A stretch of 64,000 bases of DNA. It comes from Vibrio ouci (GTDB lineage Bacteria; Pseudomonadota; Gammaproteobacteria; Enterobacterales; Vibrionaceae). Numbering within the stretch: the first letter of the stretch is position 1; the number at the start of each line of letters is the position of its first letter. The position numbers and the translations under genes are program-made. Below the pieces are notes generated by a model. The model was not told the origin of the DNA and made no database searches. It saw only the letters and a list, made by a program, of their open reading frames with translations. Below, one piece after another: positions 53,282-62,981 of this stretch. The stretch lies in contig NZ_SATR01000001.1 in NCBI RefSeq assembly GCF_004551525.1, positions 248,001-312,000 on the forward strand. Direction: 5' to 3'.

Positions 53282-53707
53282 TTAGCGCACACCGATAAGA
53301 CGTAGATCGACTTTATCTGTTTTATCTGCATCAGTTACGACTGGGTACGATGTATCAGTAATGAACTTAAGTTGGCCATTCACTTCAATACGTGCACTCA
53401 CGCTGTAACGGTGACGAGCTTCGATTTTTGCTGGGTCATAAGCAAGGTCAAACTCAAAAGGAACTTGCGAACCTGCTGTCTCGAAACGATGCTTAGCGAT
53501 AACTTTTGCTGGCGCATCGGCTAAAGAGATGTCTTGTAGAGTGATAGTAACCACTGCATCATCTGGCAATGCAATACGCTCACGGTACGCTACTGTACCT
53601 GTAATTGATTGTACCGCTGGTTGCTCAGTTTCTGTTTGCTCTGTTTGACAACCCACCAATACTGCTCCTAATACTAGTGATGCAACGAATGCGAATGCTT
53701 TTTTCAT
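53282..53707 (-). CDS. ybaY: YbaY-family lipoprotein
   Basis: A 141-residue outer-membrane-type lipoprotein. The signal peptide ends in a lipobox (VLVGC, lipidated Cys20), followed by a YbaY domain (about 35-140, with TVAYRERIALPDDAVVTITL). Proteins of this family resemble secretion pilotins; the exact function is not known. It is convergent with atl and upstream-divergent to tesB, as in enterics. Confidence 0.88.
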   Translation of the reverse strand: MKKAFAFVASLVLGAVLVGCQTEQTETEQPAVQSITGTVAYRERIALPDDAVVTITLQDISLADAPAKVIAKHRFETAGSQVPFEFDLAYDPAKIEARHRYSVSARIEVNGQLKFITDTSYPVVTDADKTDKVDLRLIGVR

Positions 53708-53898
53708 GAAACTTACCTATAAGCAATTAAATTTATAACGATTATATGTAGGCGCCATAACATTGTCATCGTCAACATCTGAATCTTGACAGCAGCTTAA
53801 CGGTAAAGATGAGATCTTGACCTAAAATTAAACATCCGTTTGAATTTTCCTACAACAACGTGGAACATCGCGCCAAGGCGTAATTAAGGTAGTCAACA

Positions 53899-54759
53899 AT
53901 GAGCCAACCTCTCAACGAGTTATTGAACTTACTGCAACTAGAAAAGCTTGAAGAAGGGCTTTTTAGAGGACAAAGTGAAAACTTAGGCCTGCCTCAAGTG
54001 TATGGTGGACAAGTGATTGGGCAAGCTCTGTCTGCTGCGAGATACACTGTCGCTGATGATCGTACTGTTCACTCATTCCATAGCTACTTTTTATACCCTG
54101 GCGATCCTGAGAGACCTATTATCTACGATGTTGAGAACCTCCGAGATGGTCGTAGCTTTAGTACCCGTCGAGTAAAAGCGATCCAAAATGGTCGCCCTAT
54201 TTTCTACCTAACCGCGTCTTATCATGGAGAAGCACCCGGTTTTGAGCATCAAAATACGATGCCAAATATTCCCGGTCCGGAAAACTACGCGTCAGAATCT
54301 GAGCTTGCTGCGAAAATTGCAGACTTCCTACCAGAAAAACTTAAGAAAACCTTTTGTGATGAAAAGCCAATTGAAATGCGCCCGGTTACTGTGGTGAATC
54401 CGCTTAAGCCACAAAAAGTCGAGCCTAAGCAGTATCTGTGGATCAAAGCTAATGGCGAGATGCCAGACAACCAATTGATCCACCAATATCTGTTGGGTTA
54501 TGCGTCTGACTGGGGCTTCTTAGTGACCGCCCTGCACCCTCACGGCGTTTCACTGATGACACCGAAATTCCAAGTCGCGACCATCGACCACTCTATCTGG
54601 TTCCACCGCCCATTTAAAATGGATGAATGGCTGCTATATGTGATTGATAGCCCAACCGCGAGCAATACTCGTGGTTTAGTGAGAGGCGAGATATACAACC
54701 GCCAAGGTCACCTGGTCGCAAGCGCAGTACAAGAAGGTGTGATGCGTTTTACTGAATAA
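53899..54759 (+). CDS. tesB: Acyl-CoA thioesterase II
   Basis: Hydrolyses medium- and long-chain acyl-CoA. The 286 residues form the double hot-dog fold of Tes[19 protein letters not shown] (about 31-48), [17 protein letters not shown] (about 59-75) and the second half with [18 protein letters not shown] terminator follows at 54788. Standard housekeeping length and neighbours. Confidence 0.96.
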   Translation: MSQPLNELLNLLQLEKLEEGLFRGQSENLGLPQVYGGQVIGQALSAARYTVADDRTVHSFHSYFLYPGDPERPIIYDVENLRDGRSFSTRRVKAIQNGRPIFYLTASYHGEAPGFEHQNTMPNIPGPENYASESELAAKIADFLPEKLKKTFCDEKPIEMRPVTVVNPLKPQKVEPKQYLWIKANGEMPDNQLIHQYLLGYASDWGFLVTALHPHGVSLMTPKFQVATIDHSIWFHRPFKMDEWLLYVIDSPTASNTRGLVRGEIYNRQGHLVASAVQEGVMRFTE

Positions 54760-54787
54760 TTCAAACTATACTGACTAATTAAAACTG

Positions 54788-54812
54788 TGCCACTCCCTGC
54801 GAGTGGCATTTT
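54788..54812. terminator. Terminator between tesB and the Lrp-family gene
   Basis: TGCCACTC and GAGTGGCA pair around a 5-nt loop with trailing T residues. It serves tesB and, in reverse, may serve the convergent regulator. Confidence 0.8.
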
Positions 54813-54823
54813 TCTATTCATTA

Positions 54824-55297
54824 CTAGTCATTACATATCGGCAGTGCTGTGGTGTACTTCAAAGGCTCCATTGCAAAGGTAGACGTGACATTAGAAATAC
54901 CTGCCACTGAGTTAACCAGCTTCTTATAGAAGTGATCGAAACACTGCATATCTTTCACCAGTACTTTCATCATGTAGTCATACTCCCCCGCCATACGGTA
55001 GAACTCCATCACTTCAGGAAACTCCGATGCCGTAGAGACGAATTGGTTATACCACTCATGTGAATGATCACTGGTTTTGACCAACACAAAGGCCGTGAAA
55101 GACAAGTCGAGCTTTTCAGGGTTCAACAAAGCTACACGCTTTTGAATGATCCCTGCTTCTTCCATCTTCTTTAGCCTTTTCCAGCATGGCGTTGTGGTTA
55201 GATTGACCGCTTCCGATAAGTCATTCAAAGAAAGCGTGCCATCATTTTGGAGTAGATCGAGTATTTTTCGATCAATTTTATCTAGTTCAATTTCCAT
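54824..55297 (-). CDS. Lrp/AsnC-family regulator, probably cysteine-responsive
   Basis: From the ATG at 55297 ([19 protein letters not shown]) the protein has 157 residues: a helix-turn-helix (about 5-50) and a RAM ligand-binding domain (about 70-145, [16 protein letters not shown]). The frame extends 25 codons upstream but that part overlaps the divergent promoter. It faces a PLP-dependent cysteine-degrading-type gene 117 bp away, an arrangement like DecR/CyuR-type regulators that sense cysteine; this is inferred from context. Confidence 0.85.
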   Translation of the reverse strand: MEIELDKIDRKILDLLQNDGTLSLNDLSEAVNLTTTPCWKRLKKMEEAGIIQKRVALLNPEKLDLSFTAFVLVKTSDHSHEWYNQFVSTASEFPEVMEFYRMAGEYDYMMKVLVKDMQCFDHFYKKLVNSVAGISNVTSTFAMEPLKYTTALPICND

Positions 55298-55414
55298 AAC
55301 ATCAACTTTGTAGAAAACTTTTCTCCAAATAAAGCAAATCAAAGCATAAATAGCAAAGTTTTTCTCCGACAAACTCGTTAGATTAATAACATAACGATTC
55401 TAAGGAGAAACCCT

Positions 55415-56485
55415 ATGTGTACTGACCATAACTGGATTAATAACGCGGTTCGTAAAATTGAAGCGGATTACCAACGTAGCGCTGATACTCATTTGATCAA
55501 ACTTGATCTGCCAAGCATTGATGGTATCGACGTTTATCTTAAAGACGAAAGTACACACCCAACGGGTTCTCTTAAACACCGCCTTGCTCGCTCGCTATTC
55601 TTATATGCAATTTGTAACGGCTGGGTTGGCCCAGAGACAACCATCATCGAATCATCTTCTGGCAGCACAGCGGTTTCTGAAGCTTACTTTGCACGACTAC
55701 TTGGTCTGCCATTTATTGCCGTTATGCCAAAATCGACAGCACGCAAGAAAATCGAGCAGATCGAATTCTATGGCGGCCAAGCACACCTTGTTGATCGCTC
55801 AGACCAAATCTACGCTGAATCGCATCGCTTAGCACAAGAGCTCAATGGCCACTACATGGATCAGTTCACCTTCGCAGAGCGTGCAACTGACTGGCGTGGT
55901 AACAACAACATTGCTAACTCTATTTTCAGCCAAATGGAAAAAGAAGATCACCCAGTGCCAGCATGGGTTGTTATGAGCCCAGGTACCGGCGGTACATCGG
56001 CTACTATTGGTCGCTTTATCCGTTACCAGCAGCACGACACTAAGCTATGCGTCGTTGACCCTGAGAATTCAGTTTTCCACGATTACTACAAAACTGGTAA
56101 TAAGAACCTTACTGGTGATTTCGGTAGCAAAATTGAAGGTATCGGTCGTCCACGCGTAGAACCAAGCTTTATTCCAGGTGTTGTCGATGAGATGCGTACT
56201 ATCCCTGACGCAGCATCAGTCGCAACGGCACATTGGTTAGAAAAAATGCTTGGTCGTAAAGTCGGCGCTTCAACAGGTACCAACCTATATGGTGTTTTGC
56301 AGCTAGCAAGTGAAATGAAACAGCGTGGTGAGAAAGGCTCTATCGTGACACTACTTTGTGACAGCGGTGAGCGCTACCTAGATACTTACTACAACCCTGA
56401 ATGGGTAAAAGAGAATATCGGCGACCTTCAGCCGTACGCTGCAAAATTAGAAGCTTTTGAGCAAACAGGTCAAATCGAGCAATAA
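55415..56485 (+). CDS. PLP-dependent cysteine synthase/desulfhydrase family protein
   Basis: A fold-type II PLP enzyme, 356 residues. The PLP lysine is in [12 protein letters not shown] (about residue 54), phosphate-binding glycines in [13 protein letters not shown], and [12 protein letters not shown] binds substrate carboxylate. It resembles the Cds1-like L-cysteine desulfhydrase group more than CysK/CysM. Probably degrades excess cysteine to pyruvate, ammonia and sulfide. AAGGAG lies about 8 bp upstream. Divergent from the Lrp-family regulator that probably controls it. Confidence 0.85.
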   Translation: MCTDHNWINNAVRKIEADYQRSADTHLIKLDLPSIDGIDVYLKDESTHPTGSLKHRLARSLFLYAICNGWVGPETTIIESSSGSTAVSEAYFARLLGLPFIAVMPKSTARKKIEQIEFYGGQAHLVDRSDQIYAESHRLAQELNGHYMDQFTFAERATDWRGNNNIANSIFSQMEKEDHPVPAWVVMSPGTGGTSATIGRFIRYQQHDTKLCVVDPENSVFHDYYKTGNKNLTGDFGSKIEGIGRPRVEPSFIPGVVDEMRTIPDAASVATAHWLEKMLGRKVGASTGTNLYGVLQLASEMKQRGEKGSIVTLLCDSGERYLDTYYNPEWVKENIGDLQPYAAKLEAFEQTGQIEQ

Positions 56486-56564
56486 AACTGAAAAATAATT
56501 GGGTATGGGTTTCTCCATTAACGCTTACTCAAACTTATAATAACAACGTCAGCCTTTGGCATAA

Positions 56565-56592
56565 GAAAACCGCGACTTTAGGTCGCGGTTTT
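56565..56592. terminator. Bidirectional terminator after the PLP enzyme gene
   Basis: AAAACCGCGAC and GTCGCGGTTTT form an 11-bp stem with T tracts on both sides, between two convergent genes. Confidence 0.9.
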
Positions 56593-56606
56593 CTTTTTCG
56601 GGTCAA

Positions 56607-56927
56607 TTAACCCTTGTTCTGACGTGCTTCAAAAGCTGCGAGTTGCTCTGGCGTTGCTTTTGGTTGGTGGTTCTGCTTCCACTCATCGTAAGTCATGCCA
56701 TATACACGCTCACGAGCATCATCGATATCCAGATCTACGCCTTGGTTCTCCGCTTCTGCTTTGTACCACTTGCTAAAACAGTTACGGCAGAAGCCAGCCA
56801 GAATCATCAAATCAATGTTCTGCACATCTTTGTTTTCGTCAAGGTGAGCCAATAAACGACGAAATGTCGCTGCATCTAGCTTATCTTGTTCTTCTTGAGA
56901 TAGGTTTTTGTATTTAAATTCAGCCAC
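56607..56927 (-). CDS. DUF1244 family protein
   Basis: A small cytosolic protein of 106 residues, matching the DUF1244 family: FRRLLAHLDENKDVQNIDLM (25-44), then LAGFCRNCFSKWYKAEAE and the end motif RVYGMTYDEWKQNHQ. The Cys-x-x-Cys near residue 48 may bind metal. No function is established for the family. Confidence 0.88.
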   Translation of the reverse strand: MAEFKYKNLSQEEQDKLDAATFRRLLAHLDENKDVQNIDLMILAGFCRNCFSKWYKAEAENQGVDLDIDDARERVYGMTYDEWKQNHQPKATPEQLAAFEARQNKG

Positions 56928-57001
56928 TTTACTTACCTTTATGATTGTAATTTTTAAACATGACTATCCTATCAAGCGAACTCCCTTTAGCTCAAATACA
57001 A

Positions 57002-57029
57002 AAACGCCCAAGCGTTAACTTGGGCGTTT
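57002..57029 (-). terminator. Terminator of the Tim44-like gene
   Basis: AAACGCCCAAG and CTTGGGCGTTT pair around a short loop, followed by T residues on the minus strand. Confidence 0.85.
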
Positions 57030-57053
57030 GAATTATTGATTGGCGAGGCTAGT

Positions 57054-57932
57054 TTAGCCTTGAATACCAACAATCAACCATGGCGCGTTTGGTGCCGTTA
57101 GGTCGCGCTCTAGGTGCCAGATATCAGTGATGTCTTCTTCAATGCCTTCTACTGCATCACGGTAACGACCACTGAATTGTAGGCTAAGCTGAGCTTTAGA
57201 TGCATCGTGATCAGCACGTACAATTTCCGCGTCAACGTACATCACGTCAGTATGCTGCTCACCATCTAGCTTCGCGCGTTCCGCTTTCAAATCTTCGTAT
57301 AGACTTGGCGATACATACTCTTCAATCGTGTGTAACTGATTGTGGTTCCAAGCACCTTGAAGGATACGGTAATGCTCGCGTGAGCCATTGATGAATGCCG
57401 ATTGATCAAAACCCGGTGGGTAGTTGTGCGGTACATCTGTTTGAGCGCCAAAGCCAAAACCGCCACCTTGCGGTGCGTTCTGTGGTTGCTCAAAGTTATG
57501 TACATTTGGCTGTTCAAATTTAGGTGCTGAACCACCAAAAGCAGGCTGTTGACGCTGCTGGTTCATACTACCCTGCTTCGCCCCAAGCATAGAGCGCATT
57601 AGCTTGAAGATCACAAAGGCAATCAAGCCCATGATTAGAATATCCATAAACTGGATACCTTCAAATGCACCACCAAAGAATGCTGCGAGCAGGCCACCAG
57701 CTAGTAGGCCACCTAAAAGACCACCCATTAAGCCCTTTTTGCTTGAGCTTTGAGTTTTAGTCGTTTGATCTTTACCAATCGTATTGGTGTTCTGTTGCTG
57801 CTGTTTCGGTGCAGGTGCCGTCTTAAAGCTTTTGCCAAAAGATTTACCACCACCAAACTTTTTCGCCTCAGCGATTGGAGTAATCGCAACTGAGACCATC
57901 AGTAGGGCAACAAGAGAAAAGAGTCGTTTCAT
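57054..57932 (-). CDS. Tim44-like domain membrane protein
   Basis: A 292-residue protein with a signal peptide or first membrane segment (MKRLFSLVALLMVSVAITP), a low-complexity Gln/Lys/Gly-rich stretch (about 25-65), a glycine-rich hydrophobic region (GLMGGLLGGLLAGGLLAAFF, then a second segment near 90-112), a Pro/Gln-rich linker and a C-terminal Tim44-like domain (about 175-290, with WNHNQLHTIEEYVSPSLYEDL). The function in bacteria is unclear. Confidence 0.85.
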   Translation of the reverse strand: MKRLFSLVALLMVSVAITPIAEAKKFGGGKSFGKSFKTAPAPKQQQQNTNTIGKDQTTKTQSSSKKGLMGGLLGGLLAGGLLAAFFGGAFEGIQFMDILIMGLIAFVIFKLMRSMLGAKQGSMNQQRQQPAFGGSAPKFEQPNVHNFEQPQNAPQGGGFGFGAQTDVPHNYPPGFDQSAFINGSREHYRILQGAWNHNQLHTIEEYVSPSLYEDLKAERAKLDGEQHTDVMYVDAEIVRADHDASKAQLSLQFSGRYRDAVEGIEEDITDIWHLERDLTAPNAPWLIVGIQG

Positions 57933-58124
57933 GTTCTTCCTTTTGTGTCTATCAAGGTTATGAATTTATACTTATCTAATCATATTAACCTTAGCTAGCC
58001 TATATTCAAAATAAAACGTCTTGATTACATGTATCAGAATATTGCAAATAATAGCACTGTCAGTTGACGCAATAGGCATCTGATAATTAAAATATTGAAC
58101 AATGTTCATTTTAGATAACTTACC

Positions 58125-58715
58125 ATGGCCCGAAGAAACGATCATACTCGCGAAGAGCTTGTTGCTTTAACACTGAATACCGTCAAAGAATTTTTAGCGA
58201 CGAACTCACATCACGATCTTAGCTTACGAAAGATAGCGAATATGATTGGCTATGTACCGAGTACATTGGTTAACGTTTTTGGTAACTACAACTTACTGCT
58301 GCTGCATGCTGTGGCTCAAACTCTTGATGAACTGACTCAAGAAGCGAATCAAGTAGTCACCAACAGCAACAACGCTGAAACGGCACTTTATGAATTGGCC
58401 TATTGTTACCATGACTTTGCCCAGCGCCACCCAAACCGCTGGCAGTTAATCTTCGAACATAATATGAACGGAGAACCACTTCCTGAATGGCAGTCGGCTC
58501 GTATTGATTCAATGACTGGCATGCTAGAGCACCTGCTAAAAGCGCTGGCTCCAAATCGTAGTGAAGCAGAAGTGCTACAAGCAAGTCGTGTATTATGGTC
58601 CGGTGTACATGGTATTACACTGCTTAGTGTCGACGACAAGTTTTTTGCTGCCGAACCTATTGATGGCAAAGAGCTGATTGAGAATTTGCTGTCTAACTAC
58701 CTAACCAATTGGTAA
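58125..58715 (+). CDS. TetR-family transcription regulator
   Basis: A 196-residue protein with an N-terminal TetR helix-turn-helix (about 8-55: LSLRKIANMIGYVPSTLVNV) and a WHG-type C-terminal ligand domain (ending in SRVLWSGVHGITLLSVDDK). It is 25 bp upstream of the MFS-acyltransferase gene in the same direction, so it probably co-regulates that gene and itself. Confidence 0.9.
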   Translation: MARRNDHTREELVALTLNTVKEFLATNSHHDLSLRKIANMIGYVPSTLVNVFGNYNLLLLHAVAQTLDELTQEANQVVTNSNNAETALYELAYCYHDFAQRHPNRWQLIFEHNMNGEPLPEWQSARIDSMTGMLEHLLKALAPNRSEAEVLQASRVLWSGVHGITLLSVDDKFFAAEPIDGKELIENLLSNYLTNW

Positions 58716-58739
58716 ATCCTAAGGGAATAAGGATCACAA

Positions 58740-60611
58740 ATGCCTAATAGTCAGGCTTCGCTTCTTGGGCAAAGACGCTTTTTGCCCTACTTCGTCACTC
58801 AATTTTTTGGTGCGTTCAACGACAACATTTTTAAGAACGTTTTGCTACTATTTGTCGCCTTTGCTGGCGCTGGCGCACTCCCGGTATCAAGTAATCTATT
58901 CATCAATCTAGCAGCTGGCTTATTCATTCTGCCCTTTTTTCTTTTTTCTGCTTCTGCTGGTGTTCTTGCTGATAAATACGAAAAAGCGTGGTTTATCCGT
59001 AAAGTTAAACTCGCAGAAATAGGCATCATGTGTTTAGGCGCAATTGGATTTATTACTGAGAGCTACATCATTCTGCTGGTTTTACTATTCCTCATGGGGA
59101 CACAGTCCGCCTTTTTTGGCCCAGTGAAATACGCTTTACTGCCTCAGCAGCTTAAATCTAATGAACTCGTGCCTGGGAACGCTCTTGTTGAGACGGGAAC
59201 CTTTCTCGCCATACTACTCGGTACTTTAGGAACTGGTGTGATTGCTTCTGCAGATAATGCTAAATATGTCGCCGCGATTTGCGTCGTGGTATTTGCGGTG
59301 CTTGGCTACATTTCTAGTCGCTCAATCCCTGAAGCGCCGGCTAGTGCTCCTGACCTCAAATTCCGTTGGCAGCCCATCAAGCAAACCAAGAAAACGATCG
59401 CGATTGCTAAAGCCGACCGAATCATTTTTCAGGCGCTTATGGCTATCAGTTGGTTTTGGTTCCTTGGCGCTGCGTACTTAACCCAGTTTCCAAACTTTAC
59501 CAAACTTCATCTTAACGGCAGCGAGAGTGCGGTGTCGTTCTTACTTGCTCTATTTTCTGTTGGTATCGCGATTGGTTCACTCGCCTGTGACAAACTGTCA
59601 AACCATCGAATTGAAGTCGGTATTGTTCCACTCGGTAGTCTTGGCATTACTGTGTTTGGCGCGCTAATGGCGACATCTATCCCTACGACTCTTCCTGACT
59701 TTGTTGGCTTTACTGATTTTGTTTCGCACCAAACACTTTGGCCGGTATTTGCCTATCTGCTAATGCTTGGCGTTTCAGGGGGGATTTTTATCGTTCCTCT
59801 CTATGCCTTGATGCAGCAACGTGCAAAAGAAACAGAACGCGCACAAGTGATTGCGGGATTGAATATTTACAACTCCCTGTTTATGGTCGGTAGCGCTGTT
59901 TTAGGTATTGTCTGTCTAACCATCCTAGAACTGAGTATTCCTCAGCTTTTCTTATTACTGTCTGTGATGAATCTGTTGGTCGCGATTTATCTCTGCCTGC
60001 AAGTGCCTATTTTTGTGGTGCGATTCTTAGTGTGGATGCTGACTCATACCATGTATCGCGTCACTCATAAGAACCTACATAACCTACCGCAGAAAAGTGG
60101 CGCATTGTTGGTTTGCAATCACGTCAGCTATATGGATGCGCTATTGCTAAGCGCAGTATGCCCAAGGTTAATACGTTTCGTTATGGAAGAAGATTACGCT
60201 AACTTGCCGCCTTTAAGACGCTTTTTGAACCGTGCGGGGGTTATCCCAATCTCTGCTACCAATCGACGTTCAATCATCCGTGCTTTCAATGAAGTCGAGC
60301 AAGCGTTAGCCGAAGGTCACATCGTGTGTATTTTCCCAGAAGGTCGACTGACCTCTGACGGTGAGATGAACGACTTCTTACGCGGAATGGATTTGATCCT
60401 AAAACGCAGCCCAGTTCCAGTAATCCCAGTTGCCTTGAAAGGCCTTTGGGGCAGCTATTTTAGTCGCTATAAAGGCGCAGCCTGTAAAGGTTTACCATCA
60501 CGTTTCTGGTCTAAAATCGAGATCGAAGTGGGCACACCTGTTGATCCTAGCCTTGCTTCAACGGAAAGCATGCATCAAAAGGTATCCTCACTGCGCGGAG
60601 ACTGGCGTTAA
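58740..60611 (+). CDS. MFS transporter-acyltransferase fusion (LplT-PlsC type)
   Basis: A 623-residue fusion. The first 400 residues form a 12-helix MFS transporter like LplT (FLPYFVTQFFGAFNDNIFKN at the start), which flips lysophospholipids. The last 190 residues form a PlsC-type acyltransferase with NHVSYMDALL (HX4D box, about 452) and FPEGRLTSDGEM (about 530). Unlike the three-part Aas proteins, no acyl-ACP synthetase domain follows. Likely re-acylates lysophospholipids in the inner membrane. Confidence 0.9.
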   Translation: MPNSQASLLGQRRFLPYFVTQFFGAFNDNIFKNVLLLFVAFAGAGALPVSSNLFINLAAGLFILPFFLFSASAGVLADKYEKAWFIRKVKLAEIGIMCLGAIGFITESYIILLVLLFLMGTQSAFFGPVKYALLPQQLKSNELVPGNALVETGTFLAILLGTLGTGVIASADNAKYVAAICVVVFAVLGYISSRSIPEAPASAPDLKFRWQPIKQTKKTIAIAKADRIIFQALMAISWFWFLGAAYLTQFPNFTKLHLNGSESAVSFLLALFSVGIAIGSLACDKLSNHRIEVGIVPLGSLGITVFGALMATSIPTTLPDFVGFTDFVSHQTLWPVFAYLLMLGVSGGIFIVPLYALMQQRAKETERAQVIAGLNIYNSLFMVGSAVLGIVCLTILELSIPQLFLLLSVMNLLVAIYLCLQVPIFVVRFLVWMLTHTMYRVTHKNLHNLPQKSGALLVCNHVSYMDALLLSAVCPRLIRFVMEEDYANLPPLRRFLNRAGVIPISATNRRSIIRAFNEVEQALAEGHIVCIFPEGRLTSDGEMNDFLRGMDLILKRSPVPVIPVALKGLWGSYFSRYKGAACKGLPSRFWSKIEIEVGTPVDPSLASTESMHQKVSSLRGDWR

Positions 60612-60739
60612 TCTTGCCGCTGAAGTTACTAGGTTGAACATGCGTTTAGTTTTTCTTAACGCATGTTCAATACATTCAACTCTATTTATCGTGGTCATTA
60701 CGCTACACTGTCATGTAATTGCCTACTACTGTCTTCATA

Positions 60740-61663
60740 ATGAAAAATATAACTAGATACCTTCCTTTTGGCTTAGCTTTAATCGTTTGTCTTACGCCTT
60801 ATATTTCTTCGCCAACCGCTCTTGTTATTGGCTTCTTACTTGCCTCGTTAGGTCTAGTGCCGGCCGATTTAAACCTAGCCAAATTCACCAAAAAGCTTCT
60901 CGCCTATTCCATCGTTGGACTCGGTTTTGGGATTCACTTTGATCAAGCGCTTGCGGTCACTTCTGATGGCATAGGCCTTATTATCGCAACTATTTGGGGC
61001 ACACTATTGATTGGATGGTGGGTTGCTAAATGGATGGGACTAAACAAAGAGACCGGATATTTAATTTCATCAGGCACCGCGATCTGTGGCGGAAGTGCGA
61101 TTGCGGCTGTAGCGCCTGCCATTAAAGCCGACGACGAGCAAATCGGGCTAGCACTGGCGACAGTCTTCGTTCTAAACTCGATTGCGCTGTTTATATTCCC
61201 TGTTATCGGCCATGCACTAAATCTAGACCAGCACACTTTCGGTACCTGGGCTGCAATTGCAATACATGATACCTCTTCGGTTGTTGGCGCAGCTTCTGCT
61301 TATGGTGAAGAAGCATTAACCACCGCAACAACACTAAAATTAGCGAGAGCCCTATGGATTATTCCGATTGCTCTGTTTAGTGCATTTCTATTCCGTAGTG
61401 ATTCAAAAAAAATCACCATTCCTTACTTCATTTTATTTTATTGCGCGGCGATCGCGTTCAGCGATTTAGTGCCACAATTCGAAGTCATTTATCAGGGTAT
61501 ATTTGATATTGCCAAGCGTGCGCTGGTGATATGTCTGTTCTTGATAGGCTGCGGTATTTCGGTAGAGAAACTGAAGTCTTCCGGCCCTAAGCCGTTAGTT
61601 TTCGGTGTTACGTTGTGGGCTTTGATTTCAACCACTTCTTTAGCGTGGCTCACTCTCGCTTAA
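60740..61663 (+). CDS. yeiH: YeiH family (UPF0324) membrane protein
   Basis: A 307-residue polytopic membrane protein of the Cons_hypoth698 family, with about ten segments. Family strings include [20 protein letters not shown] (about 105-124) and [18 protein letters not shown] (about 175). The ATG at 60740 is preferred over a TTG seven codons upstream. Homologues are proposed sulfur-compound or anion exporters; this is not settled. Confidence 0.88.
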   Translation: MKNITRYLPFGLALIVCLTPYISSPTALVIGFLLASLGLVPADLNLAKFTKKLLAYSIVGLGFGIHFDQALAVTSDGIGLIIATIWGTLLIGWWVAKWMGLNKETGYLISSGTAICGGSAIAAVAPAIKADDEQIGLALATVFVLNSIALFIFPVIGHALNLDQHTFGTWAAIAIHDTSSVVGAASAYGEEALTTATTLKLARALWIIPIALFSAFLFRSDSKKITIPYFILFYCAAIAFSDLVPQFEVIYQGIFDIAKRALVICLFLIGCGISVEKLKSSGPKPLVFGVTLWALISTTSLAWLTLA

Positions 61664-61854
61664 AACTCATCCGCTTTTGGGATTAGCTTTTTGCGCTTTT
61701 GTGGTTTGGCACTGAGAACCAACACGGACACGAGCAAAAACGCAGAAAGCTCAGCCAATGCTCTAACTAAACCGTCGCTTTGAACAGCGACGATTATCTG
61801 CAAAATTACTGCGATAACTAAGGCTGATTTCATCATTCTTATACCAATTTCCAT
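61660..61854 (-). CDS. Small two-segment membrane protein
   Basis: A 64-residue protein with two hydrophobic stretches ([16 protein letters not shown] and [14 protein letters not shown]) and a basic tail ([15 protein letters not shown]). Its 3' end overlaps that of yeiH by 4 bp. Internal ATG codons at residues 7 and 8 are alternative starts. No family recognised. Confidence 0.55.
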   Translation of the reverse strand: MEIGIRMMKSALVIAVILQIIVAVQSDGLVRALAELSAFLLVSVLVLSAKPQKRKKLIPKADEF

Positions 61855-61927
61855 ATCAAGCTAAATGCTATTATGAGTTAAAGTTATAAGATTGATAAAT
61901 TCATATTTGTACTATGAAATTGCCAAA

Positions 61928-62806
61928 TTAACTAAGTTGTCCTTCGATCCAATGAATAAAGGTTTGCACTTTGGGTCTCTTCTCCGTCCCTGAAGGGCAA
62001 ACTACGTCATAACTCATATCCGTTTCCATACTCGGGTAAGGAGTAATTAACTCACCACTATCGATATATGGTTTGACGAAATGATAACGCCCCATTGCCA
62101 CACCGACATGATTACGAGCACATTGGGTCCCCATATCACGGTGGCTAACACAGTAAAACTGTTCGAATAGGTTGACCTTAACCCCAATATGTTTAATCCA
62201 TCTTTGCCAGACATCTGATTCAAGAGCATGGATGAAATTTACTCGGTGAAGTGACTCTAGGCCATCGTCAAATATACCGAGATCTTTGGCATATTTAGGC
62301 GTGCAAACCGGTAAGTACTTCTCACCGAACAAGCGTTTTCGGTACATATCAGGCAGTTGATTTGTACCGTAGTAAATCGCCAAATCTAACTGACCTTGGT
62401 TATAGTTTTGTTCTTCTTGAGCAAAAATATTGAGATTAAGCCTCGGGTACCTTTGCTTAAAATCCGCAATACGCGGCAGTAGCCAACCATTGGCAAACGC
62501 TGGACTCATGGCAATGTTTAGCTGTCCATGCAGTTCGGTGTTATTAATCTGTTCAATATCGCTATAGATGAGGCCTAACGACTTTGAGATTGTTTTGTTG
62601 AACCTTTCCCCTTCAGGAGTCAGCTCTAGCTTGCGTGTCCCTCTTACAAACAGGTTAAAGCCAAGTTCACCTTCTAATACTTTGATGCGATGACTTACTG
62701 CACCTTGGGTTAAGTGAAGCTTTTTTGCTGCCAACGTGAAGCTCATCATTTTCGCCGCCACATTGAAGGTATGCAGATTTCTCAGTAACTGTTGTTGGTT
62801 TGCCAT
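61928..62806 (-). CDS. LysR-family transcription regulator
   Basis: A 292-residue regulator with an N-terminal winged helix (about 5-65: FTLAAKKLHLTQGAVSHRIK) and a LysR substrate-binding domain of the GcvA/DsdC type (about 90-290). ATG at 62806 preferred over a GTG two codons upstream. It is divergent from the PTS gene, 175 bp apart, so it probably controls that transporter. Confidence 0.9.
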   Translation of the reverse strand: MANQQQLLRNLHTFNVAAKMMSFTLAAKKLHLTQGAVSHRIKVLEGELGFNLFVRGTRKLELTPEGERFNKTISKSLGLIYSDIEQINNTELHGQLNIAMSPAFANGWLLPRIADFKQRYPRLNLNIFAQEEQNYNQGQLDLAIYYGTNQLPDMYRKRLFGEKYLPVCTPKYAKDLGIFDDGLESLHRVNFIHALESDVWQRWIKHIGVKVNLFEQFYCVSHRDMGTQCARNHVGVAMGRYHFVKPYIDSGELITPYPSMETDMSYDVVCPSGTEKRPKVQTFIHWIEGQLS

Positions 62807-62981
62807 ACGCACTTATGCATTAAAATTTTTAATTCATAGTGTGACCTATTTCGTTTGTTCGCACCGTGAATTAACTCATAAAATCAACCACAGAAAGCTA
62901 TCAATAGAGAGCACGTTGCGTCTGACTCTCGCCAAACGGCTCTCATATTAAAAATATTAATTTAATATCTTAGGGGCAAAT